In this document: positions 24,743 through 35,905 of the stretch, piece by piece | How the letters are laid out: every line of letters begins with the position of its first letter | Position numbering within the stretch: position 1 is the first letter of the stretch | Assembly (NCBI GenBank): GCA_947179485.1 | Contig: CAMXBY010000063.1 | Span: 1 to 64,000, forward strand | Length of the DNA stretch: 64,000 nucleotides | Reading direction: 5' to 3' | Source of the DNA: Allacma fusca | Lineage: Eukaryota; Arthropoda; Collembola; Symphypleona; Sminthuridae | Position numbers and translations under genes: made by a program | The notes under the pieces: model-generated | What the model saw: the letters and a program-made list of their open reading frames with translations, nothing else | Told to the model about the DNA's origin: nothing | The model's database searches: none

Positions 24743-25281
24743 TATGATATTGTAAGGATTTTGTATGCATGCCGTTATTACGGAGAAGGCTATTCCTCAC
24801 CACAATGCTAAGTACGTTATTAAACTTCAATCGATTTAAAAATCCTATCAATAATATTATCACGTGTGGATTTTGAGGAAGACATTAAATACCATTTGGT
24901 TTTTACACGAAAAAAGGAAAGTTTCGGAGTATATTTATTAATTTCCGTCGACCTCTTCCACAAGTGTTCCAAAGAATTCAAAATCAGTTGGTATATAATT
25001 GGTATTGGGCTTCCGGTCTGCGGTTCCAATTCCTCCAAATGGATCTGTCTTCTCGCACGTCAAAATGCAATGAAATGTGAGCATTAGTGGGTTTTTCGTA
25101 AGTCATTAGTTTGGAAAGGAGAAGCTTCAGGAGTCTCCCTTTAGCCTCAAACTCCGACCTGTTATTACGAGAAAGCGTGTAAAATTCCCAAACAAAACCA
25201 AGCCAACCAAGGAACCATCCCCAGATTTTTTATTTCCATTTCTGTAACCTAAAGTGCAGTTCACTTTTGTGAAATTCCAGG

Positions 25282-25601
25282 ATGGGAAGAAGGACTCACT
25301 TTGTTTTTTACGTCTGCGTTCTCTTATTACTTGTCACTATTATGGGGAGTACAGCTTCATGGGAAAGAATTTTGTGAGATATTTTTCCAGATAAAGCATT
25401 ATACTTATTCATATGAAAAAATACAAACACAATACAATCGTTTATTGACTTTTAATATTTTTTATAATTTCTTTTTTTTTTAGTAAAGCTTATAGACAAG
25501 GAGGAATTACTAAGCGTGGGCCATCGACATCGGGCGGGACTTGTGCAAGCATGACTATTTTGAATGGGAAATGTGTCATCAGCCGACCTCAAAAGGACTA
25601 A
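25282..25601 (+). CDS. Secreted cationic C-x9-C peptide precursor, type A0 (69 aa)
   Basis: Exon 1 is 25282-25373 and exon 2 is 25484-25601; the 110-bp phase-2 intron has donor GTGAGA and a T-rich acceptor. Exon 1 encodes a signal peptide: two Arg near the start, hydrophobic core FYVCVLLLLVTIM, then GSTAS as a likely cleavage region. The mature part is about 41 residues, basic (eight Lys/Arg against two acidic), with one Cys pair, C-x9-C, and LNGK before the second Cys. This is the most diverged member of the cluster but keeps the gene layout, signal-peptide motif and Cys spacing. A secreted defence or signalling peptide is inferred from size, charge and the disulfide pair; no known family was recognised. 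Confidence 0.75.
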
Positions 25602-25789
25602 TTTCAGAAGTATACATTTACAATTATTGCAACTGTAAAAAATATTAATTACCATTATTATATATTATAAACACATACGTGTGCGTCTAATGTGAACAAT
25701 TATGTAATGCTATACTTGTCACTTCATTAAATAAAAATATTTTAGTTTAATATCAACCATGTTGAAATAATTGGAATACGTGGATATTG
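25602..25789. other. 3' flank of peptide gene A0
   Basis: Presumed 3' UTR with AATAAA near 25731 (TTAAATAAAAAT). No gene. Confidence 0.35.
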
Positions 25790-25811
25790 CTTAGAATCAA
25801 TTTATTTGCCA

Positions 25812-25846
25812 AGCTTTCGAACTCAAACAGTGTTCATCTTCAGGGC
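25812..25846 (-). ncRNA. Hammerhead-ribozyme-like motif at the end of the Penelope-like fragment
   Basis: On the minus strand CTGAAGA (fits CUGANGA) is followed by a short GAAC...GTTC stem-loop and then GAAA, the order of hammerhead core elements. Penelope-like elements are known to carry hammerhead motifs in their terminal regions. Spacing before the stem is slightly irregular and stems I and III were not folded. Confidence 0.4.
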
Positions 25847-25986
25847 TTAATTATGACTAACTATGCTATCCTTGTTTGATGTAGTATTTATAAAAATTTT
25901 TACATTATTCTAATTTAAAATTATTGAGTTGTGAATATTTTGCAAAAAATAATTATTTTTTCAACAATTTAAATTAAAAAACAAGA

Positions 25987-26508
25987 TCAATCTATTAAAT
26001 TCGGGATTATTGGCTTCCATGCTTTGCTTAAAATAAAACCTTGGTTGACGTTCATCAATGACTGTTTTGATTGTTGGATAACTAAACCTTCCTTTATTTG
26101 TCGTAGGAAATGATTATGTTCGGGAACAACAATCTTTGCATCGTCCCATGCAATATGATGACTTCTGTTTCTTATTATGTGTCTTGCAATAGCTGATTTT
26201 TTATATTCTTTTCTTCTGACATTATCTTTATGTTCTTGTACTCTTGTGTTTAGGTGCCTATAGGTTTCCCCAACGTATATTGAATTGCAAGTATTACAAG
26301 GTATGATGTATACTCCAGCATTCTCAGAATTTTCTCCATCTTTTAAACTTTTCATTAAGTTTTGGATTTTTATACCGGGTAAGAAAGTAGGTTTCCATTT
26401 CAAGACTCTTCGCAAGTATCCTGCGATCCTATTAGAAATATTGCCTATGTATGGAATTGGAATCCATGGTTCAATCTTGTTTTCTGTTTCTATGATTGAT
26501 GAGAGCAA
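25987..26508 (-). pseudogene. GIY-YIG endonuclease domain of a Penelope-like element (173 codons, truncated)
   Basis: The frame contains GVYIIPCNTC at residues 65-74 (with a C-x2-C pair), YVGETYR at 78-84, an R in LNTR at 89, an EH pair at 92-93 and a late Glu in QIKEG near 140. This is the GIY...YVG...R...E pattern of GIY-YIG nucleases, which in Penelope-like elements nick the target DNA. The reverse transcriptase that should precede it is missing, so the copy is a dead remnant although this portion is still open. Confidence 0.8.
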
Positions 26509-26535
26509 ACTTTTTTCAAATTACAAAAAAAAAAT

Positions 26536-26576
26536 CATTTCTAAATTTCCCTGCTGACTATTATCTCCCTGCTGAT
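26536..26576. repeat. 41-bp fragment matching part of the MITE at 27262-27651
   Basis: The stretch beginning ATCATTTCTAAATTTCCCTG and running to CTCCCTGCTG is identical by eye to 27295-27335. It sits exactly at the truncated end of the Penelope-like fragment. Confidence 0.6.
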
Positions 26577-27253
26577 ATATTAATATATTAATAAATATTT
26601 TAGTTTGTCAAAGGATTTTTCGAATGATGTTACTATTGCAGGATTTTAAATTTTTATTCAAGTGTAGTTGAAAAATTACACTTAGGATTATAACATGTTT
26701 GAGGCATTGAGGTTTTGGTAGAGCATATAAAATAAATTCAACGAGATCCCACAAAATTTCATTTGTGTGGGACTCAAGTGAGGAGTCACTAAAGGGTCGG
26801 AGAGATAAGTTAAAATACATGGGGCAGAGTTACCATACTGTTAAACAGCAGTAATTACCTGCACTCAAATTTTAAAACATTCTAAATTATATGCGGATTG
26901 ATGAGCTCACATTGGATACCAAAATGTTTCGTGCCATCTTTAGGTTGATATTTTAATAACAAGTTCATACAAGCGGGGACCTTTGAACCTGTGAAAGGAT
27001 TTCTGTCAGAGGCATATGTATTAGAGTTTATTTAAATGTGATATGTTCAGGATCGATTTTTGACCAAATAGCAAGATTGTGTGGGTATTTTTAAATAGGA
27101 TTAAAAGGATACGATACCGAATAGCAGTACCAAATAAGAATAAGAAATAAATAAGAAATTTCATATGCATTGGATTTTCAGTTTAAAATTTCCAATTCCG
27201 ATTTATTCAAATACTTGGACAAAATTTAATTTTTGTGTTTTAAAAATTATATA
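26577..27253. other. Intergenic, diverged copy of array sequence
   Basis: From about 26975 (GGGACCTTTGAACCTGTGA) the sequence resembles 34900-35150 of the repeat unit. No gene. Confidence 0.5.
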
Positions 27254-27261
27254 CATATATG

Positions 27262-27651
27262 CGGGGGTCGGATTTTTGTAAATCTCCCTGGAAGATCATT
27301 TCTAAATTTCCCTGCTGACTATTATCTCCCTGCTGGTAGGTCCTCAACGATTTCAGAAATCCCTGCTGGAAAAAAGGTCAACGATTTTCTAAGTCCCTGT
27401 TGGCAAAAAAATCCCTTACAAGACGTGAAATCCCTGTCAAATTTGCCCAATCAAGCTAAAAATCCCTGTTTGCTTAACACATTTCCCTGAAACCCGTCAA
27501 CAAATTTGAAAATCCCTGCCAAAAAAAAGGTCAATGATATTTAAAATCCCTGTTACTAAAAATAAATCCCTTCCCTTTGAGAATTTCCCTGCCAGAAATA
27601 TGTTTTCCCTGGGAAGAATCTTCCCGTCTTCCAACAAAAATCCGACCCCTG
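27262..27651. mobile_element. hAT-type MITE with repeated ATCCCTG motifs (390 bp)
   Basis: Termini CGGGGGTCGGATTTTTGT and its inverted partner ending CCGACCCCTG are flanked by a perfect 8-bp direct repeat CATATATG (27254-27261 and 27652-27659). The interior holds about a dozen TCCCTG motifs at short intervals, which may be subterminal transposase-binding repeats. No coding capacity. Confidence 0.8.
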
Positions 27652-27659
27652 CATATATG

Positions 27660-30567
27660 GATATGTTTGCTGCAAAAATTGGTCAAAAACAGTGCTCGTA
27701 ATAATCCTGATATTATCCTTAATAATATGTGGTTAAATGTCATTTATGGAAACTAGGCCTAATATGATTATCTGTGTGAATGAATCAGCCCCAAGATTAT
27801 GTATATACATATATTCAATCTACATTGATCATTAACCTTTAGCCTTGAAATTATTTGTTTACTTGTTTATTATGGACTCTGTTGAAAATAAATTAAAAAT
27901 CACTCTATGCCTAGGATTTGGAGCATACGCACACAGTATTTTCTTTTCTTAATTTTTGGCATAGAGTCATGCACATTTTCCTTACAGTATCTATACATAA
28001 TAAGAACAAAATTCTCAACTCACATTACATCACACTTCTTACCAACACCAGTGTAATCACTAGTCGCCCTACAATTTCCAGCGCTACCTCACGTCATATT
28101 ATTTTTCAAAGGTAACAAAAATTGTCCCAACAATTGGTCCTGACAATCAGTGCCTAAATTAAGCCCATTTGCTTCCTAGAGCCAGTGAGGGAGCGGCAAT
28201 ACATCTGTCCTATTTTCTACGTGACATAACTGATTAAGCACATCTTTGACTATATGCACTTATTATACATAATTATATATGTGAATACTCACATCATTAT
28301 AAGAAAGTCAAATTTGAAGACTACATTATATGTAAACGAAGCTATAGGTTTACCTCTAAAATTGGAATAAAAATTCTCAGACATTCAAGTTGGTTACGGA
28401 ATTTCTGAGAGTAGTTAAATACACATAGTTTCCTTCCAGGGAATTATCAATTATTCCTGGACGAAATGGCTGGCTATATGGAGTGCATTTTACGGCTGAA
28501 AAATACTTTCCTCTAAGGGTTTGGTCAAACGATAATGAGTAATCCAGTGTTTTTATTTCCTATTGTTCTTGGAATTTCGGAAGTATTCAAGGAATATGAA
28601 TGTTAGAATAATTACCACTTTCGTATTAAACTCCCAAATATTTTCCTTAATATTTGTGCAACAAACACCGGCCAAATGTTACTTTTTGAAGAGTACGAGT
28701 GATTCAACCACTTTGTGGTCACTCGATAGACTTTGAGACTTTAAAATCCAAATTATACAAGAAATTTCCATATTAGTGATTTCCTTTTATTCTTAGATAC
28801 CATCTCGATATTGTGGTATATATGGTTTTAAATCATACCCATGTTTTAATCATATCAAATGTATACAAAATACAGGAATTAGTATTACACAGAGTGTCAC
28901 AAAGGGATTGTCCCCCTTTAGCCTGCACAAGGGACAACAGTAAACAATTATTAAATTCCTCTATGACTGACAACAACAGCAAACGTTTCCCCACATTTCT
29001 CAAAATTTGTTTCTCCCTGCTGGTTTAAAAACTCTAGGTCTGGTTTATTAACGTAGGTTCAGAATTGGAATCACAACCTGGAAAATCCTGAAGAATATTG
29101 CAAGTTATTATTTTATGAGTTATTGTGGAGTTTAAATTTCGCATTTTTTTCAATCTCCCAAAAATATTACGATAAAATTGAAAAAACTAAACAAACTCCC
29201 CCAAATCTTCCTCCAAAAATTCCCCGGTCTTGTCCACAATTCTTAACACATAAATGGACGTTAGATGGATGCCTAAATGCCAACTAAAAAATGCCAACTA
29301 CCCAGTGTCAAATGATTTCCGGGATAAATATTTAGCTCTGTAGAAACAAAGTATTTGAATATTTGAAATCTTCAAAAAATATCTACAGTGATTCACAATG
29401 AGACGACAGTGACGGCAATTACTACTGATCCAATTGAAGAAAACGAAATAATTACAAAAATCTGAGACATAATTTGGTTGAAAAAGGTGTTATCATGTAT
29501 TTTGTAAAATTATCTCTAACATGGTCAAGGGGATACAAAGGCTTGTATTGCAAAATCGTATTGCAGGAGAAAAGACCATCCTTTTTATCCAATACTTTAA
29601 TTCCTCGCATTGATTGATCATTAAGACTTTTGCAAGGAACAAACCCAGACGGAACTAACCCACATGGAACTGACCGACTGGTCAAAAGATTACCAACCAA
29701 TTTGGTGAAATCGTAAAACGTGAAAAATACAAAAATCTTAAATTAAGTTTGTAAAATTTGAAGCGTTTTACATTCGTTAATTGAAATTCCCATTGAACCT
29801 GTAATATTTTGTGCCTTCTAAAAGTAGAACTAATTTCATTCCTGCGTATTTTGAACCCACACAAGTAAGTTCAATTCCATTGGTAAAAAACTTATTCCAG
29901 GTTAAATATTTGCATATTTGTGCATAATGTGCAAAATGCTTTAATTTGTCGAAGGATTTCCCTATTGATATTATTAAAGCATTTCGTAGCAAACTAATAA
30001 TATATTTCACATGAAAACAATTATGATTGTGTGAGGATTTTGTACGCATGCCGTTATTACGGACAAGGCTATACCTCACCGCAATACCAACACCAAGCAC
30101 ATTATTAAACTTCAATCGATTTCAGTATACGGTTGATAATTTTATTGCGGGTTTGGATTTCAAGGAAAACATTAAATATCAATTGGTTTTTACACGAAAA
30201 AAAAACAAAGTCTCGAAGAGTATTTATTAATTTACGCCGGCCTCTTCCTCCAGATTTCCAAATAATCCAAAATAAGCCGGTACATTATTGGTGTTGGGCT
30301 TCCGCATTGCGGTTCCAATTCCTTCAAGTGGATTTGTTTTTTTCATTCAAATGGCAATGAAATGTGAATATTAGTGGATTGTCATAAGTCATCCGTTTGG
30401 AAAGGAGAAGTTCCAGGGTTCACATTTTACAGTATAGCCTCAAACTGCGACAAACTATTACGAAATAACGTGTAAAATTCCTAAACAAAATTTCCAAACC
30501 AAGGAGCCATCTTCAAAATTTATATTTCCATTTCTGTAACGTTAGAGTTCCTCATTGTAATTCCAGG
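27660..30567. other. Diverged array sequence upstream of peptide gene A1
   Basis: The segment 28430-28560 resembles 35174-35300, and 28660-30567 resembles 39129-41012. Segments equivalent to 35.7-39.1 kb, including a type-C gene, are absent. Short minus-strand frames (29452-29700, 29777-30115) recur in the homologous units, but I see no splice or start evidence that they are genes. Confidence 0.5.
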
Positions 30568-30921
30568 ATGGGGAGTAGGGCTAACTTTGTTATTTATGTC
30601 TGCGTGCTCTTATCAGTATTACTTGTCACCATTATGGGGAGTACAGCTTCAAGGGTTAGAATTATGTGAGATACTTTTCTCGTAATAATTTTATTATACT
30701 AGCATATATAAAATGTCTTTATATAATCATTTATTATTGAATTTAAACTGAATCTACATTTTAGCCGACCCCAAGGATGCCCACCAATTTCTCAGCGAAT
30801 TATAGCAGCCCCGAAGGGGAGTGCATGTGAAAACGGTCGAAGGTTTCACGGCTCATGTTTAAATGTACGTTTCATCCCGCGAAAATGCAAATCATTGACT
30901 CAAACGTCTAAATACTACTAA
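30568..30921 (+). CDS. Secreted cationic C-x9-C peptide precursor, type A1 (84 aa)
   Basis: Exon 1 is 30568-30665, intron 99 bp (GTGAGA...TTTTAG), exon 2 is 30765-30921. The signal peptide has core NFVIYVCVLLSVLLVTIM and cleavage region GSTAS. The mature peptide has about 56 residues, one acidic residue and more than ten Lys/Arg. It contains the family core APKGSACENG...HGSC (C-x9-C), plus one Cys before (GCPP) and one after (RKCKS), so two disulfides are possible. This is the only type-A copy in the window, apart from the diverged A0, that keeps its ATG; three later copies have ATA there. A Helitron begins at the base after the stop codon. Function is inferred only: secreted defence-like peptide. 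Confidence 0.75.
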
Positions 30922-31822
30922 CTAGTAAAAGCCCCTTGCTTCGCACAGGAGCAATTGCTTGTGTAAATAAATAGTGTAAATAATAAAAGTGTAAATGGCA
31001 ATAGATCTCGGTATAAGACGTGAAGTATTACTGTAAGACTAACAATTCGTTTCATATAGGTAGTTGACAATTCATCATCAAAATATTATGGGACAACAGC
31101 TTTCGGCCCACTAAAGTTTTCTCCCAAATTCACTATTTGGCTATACACGTGGAATTTAACTAACCGCTTGATCAATTTAATACCAACGTCGTTATTAAAT
31201 CTTGCTGTTGCATCACTGTATGGTGCTTCACTCCTTATTGTTAGTGGATCTGCACACCGTGCTGATCAAATATGATTTTTTATGTTATTATAATTTGTAT
31301 ATAAATCCGTTGTACCGCAATATTGTAACTGAAGCCTCAGACACTGGACGCACTGATTATTTAATTTTTCCTAGCAAGAATCCCACACTAATACGAACAA
31401 AGTTCAGTCATTAAAATTCTCCTCTTATCAAATTATTCTGTACTGTACCCGAACGTAGTTTTTCTCACTACCAGTCTTAATTTAATCCAAATTATTGATG
31501 ATTTATGTCTAATGTTTATATAATAATTATGATTAGCGCTTTTAAGTGATAATCTAAAATGGCATAATATTGAGAGCTTCCCTTCCAGTAGGCTGCAAGC
31601 AGTTGGTACATATATGATTAGCCGAGAAGAAAAGCGAGCTGAGCGAGCTGAAAAAGCTCTCCTCCTCCTCTGCGACAGAGTCTCAGCTTTCAGCCCGCTG
31701 TGCTTCTCGGATTGTTGTATATACCACCGACTTGCTTGGCTTAAGCCGGGATGGTTTGAATTCGTGAAATAAGCCGCGAAGGTTTAAATCAAAGGACAGG
31801 TCGAGAGCAATAAGAAGAAGGA
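30922..31822 (-). mobile_element. Non-autonomous Helitron (901 bp)
   Basis: Read on the minus strand it starts TCCTTC and ends with CTAG, preceded by a hairpin (GCTCC, loop containing GCGAAGC, GGGGC; plus 30931-30952). It sits between A and T. The homologous positions after copies A2, A3 and A4 read straight through (TACTACTAATTTCATT), giving three empty sites that fix both ends exactly. No Rep/helicase frame; short open frames inside look incidental. Confidence 0.85.
31622..31710. repeat. Imperfect hairpin inside the Helitron
   Basis: CCGAGAAG at the left and CTTCTCGG at the right close an imperfect inverted repeat that includes AGCGAGCTGA and CAGCCCGCT segments. It may simply be part of the element's 5' region. 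Confidence 0.5.
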
Positions 31823-33078
31823 TTTCATTCATTTGTATTTTAAGCATAAAAAAATAAGTTCAATTACATCAGTACAATTTACTTCAGGTTAAAATCATAT
31901 CTGTGTATAATAAAGAAAAAGATGATTGAATAATGAATAAATAAATGAAGGATTTCCCGATTGATAGTATGAAATTATTTCGTAGTAAACTACCAATAAA
32001 ATTTCACATGACAAAAATTTTGGTTTTATTCCCAAAAGTGATAAAATTGTGAGAATTCACGAATAGGCTGTATAGTAATTTAAACGCTGTGGATCCGTTT
32101 ATTATTGTACGTCCATTATATCTCATTAAGCGTCGTAGTTGAAATTACAGGTGGTCCAAACCCATAACTTACAATGAGTGCCATCTTGATTGACTTCCCT
32201 AATTGGAATGTCCATTAACTCGAATAATTCCATTAATAACAGAATCCTTACTGTCCTCATTTTACTCACTTTTAATTTCCTCGAAAACTCCCCTAAATCT
32301 TCCCTGAAAAATTCCCCGGTCATGTCCACATTCTAACACATACATAAATGGACTTGTTATAGGATGCATAGAAATCCCCAAAAATTTCCATCGAACCAGT
32401 GTCAAATCATTTCTGGGATAAATGATTAGCTTTGTAGGAACAAAGTATTTGGGTATTTGAAATCTTTAAAAAATATCTACTTTAATTCACAATTTGGACG
32501 ACTCTGAAATGGCAAGTATTATTGATACACGTGAAGAAATCGAATTTTGAAAAATCCTGGGAAATAATTTTCTTGAAAACGTTATGGAATCATGTATTTT
32601 TATGACATTGTCTCCAACATGGGCGAGGGGAATACAAAGGTTCGTGAAACACCGTATAATTGACTTTTCCAGCTACACTGCCACGAAAATATATTAAAAT
32701 ATAGATTATATTGTAGTAGGTAATTTAGCCATACGATACATATTTACCTACTTGACAATAGGAAAGTATGGAGTTTATTTACTACTTGAGTCCTTGTCTT
32801 CCTCAAATTTTCCAAAGAATCGACAACAAATTTCTATAAATTGGCTTCTCTTGTGGCCTGCGGCTGCAATTAAATTCTCTACCTAAGCATTTAAAAGACA
32901 ATCACGCAATAGCATTGGTATTCCCAAATCATCTGCTGGCAAAGGAGTATAGCTCCTGGAGTAATGTGTTAGCTCCCATCTGAAACTAAGACAATAGAAT
33001 AATAATTAAACAATTGTTCAAAATCAAAATTAATACATCCATTTCTGTAACCTAGGAGTTCATCATTGTAATTCCAGG
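31823..33078. other. Intergene between A1 and B1
   Basis: Homologous to the A2-B2 intergene (41367-42626). A 67-codon minus-strand frame at 32126-32329 recurs in each unit with several replacements, but shows no gene signals. The conserved 70-bp module lies at about 31950-32020. Confidence 0.45.
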
Positions 33079-33390
33079 ATGGGGAGTAGGACCAACTTTG
33101 TTATTTATGTCAGCGTGCTCTTATCCGTATTATTTGTCACCATTATGGGGAGTACAACCTCAAAGGTTAGAATTATGTGAGATATTTTTCCAGTAATAAT
33201 TATACAAGCATACAGAAAAATCTTTATATAATCGTTTATTATTGACCTTAAACTAATTAATCTACATTTTAGCGGACCCAAATTTAGAGGAATCCCATAA
33301 GCTCGTCGAGCAGTATCGCTGAGAGGGAGTGAATGTAAAAGCGGTCACAGTTCGAACGGTGCTTGTGTTAAGGGGCGTTTCATCTCGTGA
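33079..33390 (+). pseudogene. C-x9-C peptide gene type B1, premature stop in exon 2
   Basis: Exon 1 (33079-33176) has an intact ATG, signal peptide and donor, and the intron and acceptor are good. Exon 2 (33273-33390) shows an in-frame TAA at 33298-33300 only a few residues in, upstream of the Cys pair. The frame after it stays in phase to the usual TGA. The copy is therefore broken by one nonsense codon while the rest is well kept, suggesting recent loss or possibly a sequencing error. Confidence 0.7.
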
Positions 33391-34546
33391 AAATTTAATT
33401 TAGTGAACCAGACGACGATGTGGGACTAATTTCATTCCTCTGTATTTTGAGCCTTCCGAAATTAGTTCAATTATTACATCAGTAAAATTTACTTCAGGTT
33501 AAATAAATATGTGTGTATAATGAACAAAATTCTTTACTTGTAACTTGTATGAATAAAATTATGGCAATGAAGCATTTCCGGATTAATATTATGAAATTAT
33601 TTCGTAATAAACTACTACTAAAAATGTCACATGACAAAAGTTTTGGTTTCGTTATCAAAATCGAGCGTCAAAATTGTGCGAGCTCACGATTAGACTTAGA
33701 CAATTAAATGCTGTGATATGTTCCCCATTTTTCGTCCATTCTGTATCCCTAACGCTGCTGAGTTGAAATTACAGCTGGCCCAAACCCATAACTTACAATG
33801 AGTACCATCTTGATTGACTTCCCAAAATGGAATTCCAAAGGAAATTAAGACCATATACATTGGTTGCAATGAGATTTGAATAGAAATTCATCAAACATAT
33901 GTACATAACTACAAAATGTCTGCAAGGGTCCTTTTGTTGTATCTCCCCAAAATGGTATCTCCTTCATATGATGACAAGTACTCAGTCTTCTGTTATTCTT
34001 AAAATATTGAAAGCCAAAGTATCCACAGATTATTGACTGCAATCTAGAGTTTTCTGGATCAAACTACAAACTATTTCCCTTGATACCTGGGCAATAAATA
34101 TACATATATAGATAGCAAATTTTACTGTTTTAACACAAATATCGGAAACATTTGAAACGGTACCTCGAACGATTAGCTGCCTTCAAAAGTGAAATTTTGA
34201 CATGGTGTCCCAAGTGGTTTATCTTACTATTAGATAGGATTCCATTGATAGGTCTCAGCGTCATTTATCAGAAAATTAACATGATGCTGAATATGGAGTA
34301 ATGAATGGTTAGATACGGGATGATTCTTTATTAGTCAAATAATTCTTCCTTACATGTAAACACTTGAGAATTATGTCCCTAAAATAAATAACCAATGAAA
34401 CAATTCTATTAAAATTAAGCAAATTTATATCACGTCCACTTACCAAACAACTATTTTCCAAGGGAGACACCCTGGGAATGACTTAATAATTATTTCCGGA
34501 AACTTGTTCAGTTTCGTCCCATCGTACACCCAATTAACCTCGCTCC
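33391..34546. other. Start of unit 1, no gene supported
   Basis: It contains a minus-strand 65-codon frame (33845-34042) that recurs in each unit only because the units are near identical. The intergenic 70-bp module is at 33568-33640. Confidence 0.4.
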
Positions 34547-34891
34547 ATGAACTACAATATTTTACACAATGGATGCTTACTAGTAGATAGTAGTTACAGT
34601 AATTACATTATTGTACAGAATCTGAAAAACTCCACTAAAATGCTTTTCAACCTAAAAAGTTTAGTCTGCAGTGCTACATTCATTACAACAGCGGAAATTA
34701 TCCGAGTATCAAAATTCAAATCCTTTTCCGATGAAAGTGACTTTATCAATGCCGTTTTTTGGTATTACTTCTCCCCAGCAAAACTAACCCGATTGCTAAT
34801 GATCGTGACTCATAATTCAACGGTCACAGATTTTATCATCCACGTTGCGCTAAAACTCCGCGATAGAAGAATTGTAACAACAAGTCCATAA
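34547..34891 (+). CDS. Unassigned 114-codon ORF, unit 1 copy
   Basis: An ATG-to-TAA frame of 114 codons begins MNYNILHNGC and contains Lys/Ser/Phe-rich stretches such as KFKSFSDESDF. No signal peptide, domain or family motif was recognised. All four units carry it intact, but as the units are near identical this says little about selection. It may be a fragment of a larger captured gene or a chance frame. Confidence 0.3.
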   Translation: MNYNILHNGCLLVDSSYSNYIIVQNLKNSTKMLFNLKSLVCSATFITTAEIIRVSKFKSFSDESDFINAVFWYYFSPAKLTRLLMIVTHNSTVTDFIIHVALKLRDRRIVTTSP

Positions 34892-35747
34892 AACGAAGGG
34901 AACCTTTGAGCCTGTGAGAGGGTTTCTGTCAAAGACGAATGTAAAAATTATCGTGTGTTTTGTTTGACCAAATAGCAAGACTGTGATTATTTTTTTAAAA
35001 TTTTTAAATTAAGGATTCAATATCGAATACCAGTACCGAATAAGAATAAGAAATAAAAAAGAAATTCCGTATTATTGGATTTTCAGTGTAAAATTTTCAA
35101 TTCCCACTTATTCAAATACTTGGATAAGACTTAATTTTTGGGTTTTAAAAATTATATAATTACGCATATTTTCCTTCCAGTGAAGTTGCAATTATTCCTG
35201 GGCCAAATGACTGACTATGTGGAGTGCATTTTGCGGCTGAAAAAAACTTTCCTCTAAGGGTTTGGTCAAACGATAACGAGTAATCAAGTGTTTTTATTTC
35301 TTTATGTTCTTGAAATTTCCGAAGTATCCAGGGAATATGAATGTAAGAATAATTAACACTATCATATTAAAATACCAAATATTTTCCTTAATATGTGTAT
35401 TACAAAGCCTGTTAAATTTTAGTTTTTAGAAGAATACGATTGATTTAATCACTTTGGGGTACCTCTATCGACTTTGAGGCTTTAAAATTCAAATTATGCA
35501 GAAATTTCCATGATAGTGGTTGCCTTTTACTTTTAGATAGGGTTCCATCGACATTTTGGTTGGCTTTAAATCATCATGTTTTTGTTATGTCCGATGTATA
35601 CAGCTTACAGCGTAAGAAATACACAGAGTGCCACAAAGGGATTGTTCCCCTATAGCCTGAAAAGGGGATTACACCTCTAAACGCACAAAATCTAAACGTA
35701 TAACAGCTAAACGTATAAGCTCAATACGCATAATCAGCTAAACGTAT
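34892..35747. other. Unit 1 spacer
   Basis: AT-rich spacer, partly shared with the diverged 26975-28560 region. No gene seen. Confidence 0.4.
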
Positions 35748-35905
35748 AAGGTATCTAAACGCATAATCGTCTAAACGTATAGGGTATCTAAACGCATAAT
35801 CACCTGTACGTATAGGGTATCTAAACGCATAATCACCTGTACGTATAGGGTATCTAAACGCATAATCACCTGTACGTATAGGGTATCTAAACGCATAAGG
35901 TAGCA
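35748..35905. repeat. 33-bp minisatellite, unit 1 (long allele)
   Basis: Tandem 33-bp repeats pair TATCTAAACGCATAATCACC with TGTACGTATAGGG. The CACCTGTACGTATAGGG form occurs three times in a row, followed by a last partial copy. Related TAAACGTATAA words extend left to about 35670. Confidence 0.8.

Larger units (their letters stand above)
25790..26535 (-). mobile_element. Penelope-like retroelement, 5'-truncated
   Basis: This minus-strand fragment contains only the C-terminal GIY-YIG endonuclease region of a Penelope-like element, followed by its 3' end with a hammerhead-like motif. The reverse transcriptase is missing, as in most 5'-truncated copies. Limits are approximate because no target duplication was identified. 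Confidence 0.75.

Noticed and set aside
35748..35905. CRISPR-like look of regularly repeated words
   Set aside because: The repeats are directly adjacent with no unique spacers, and the genome is eukaryotic; it is a minisatellite.
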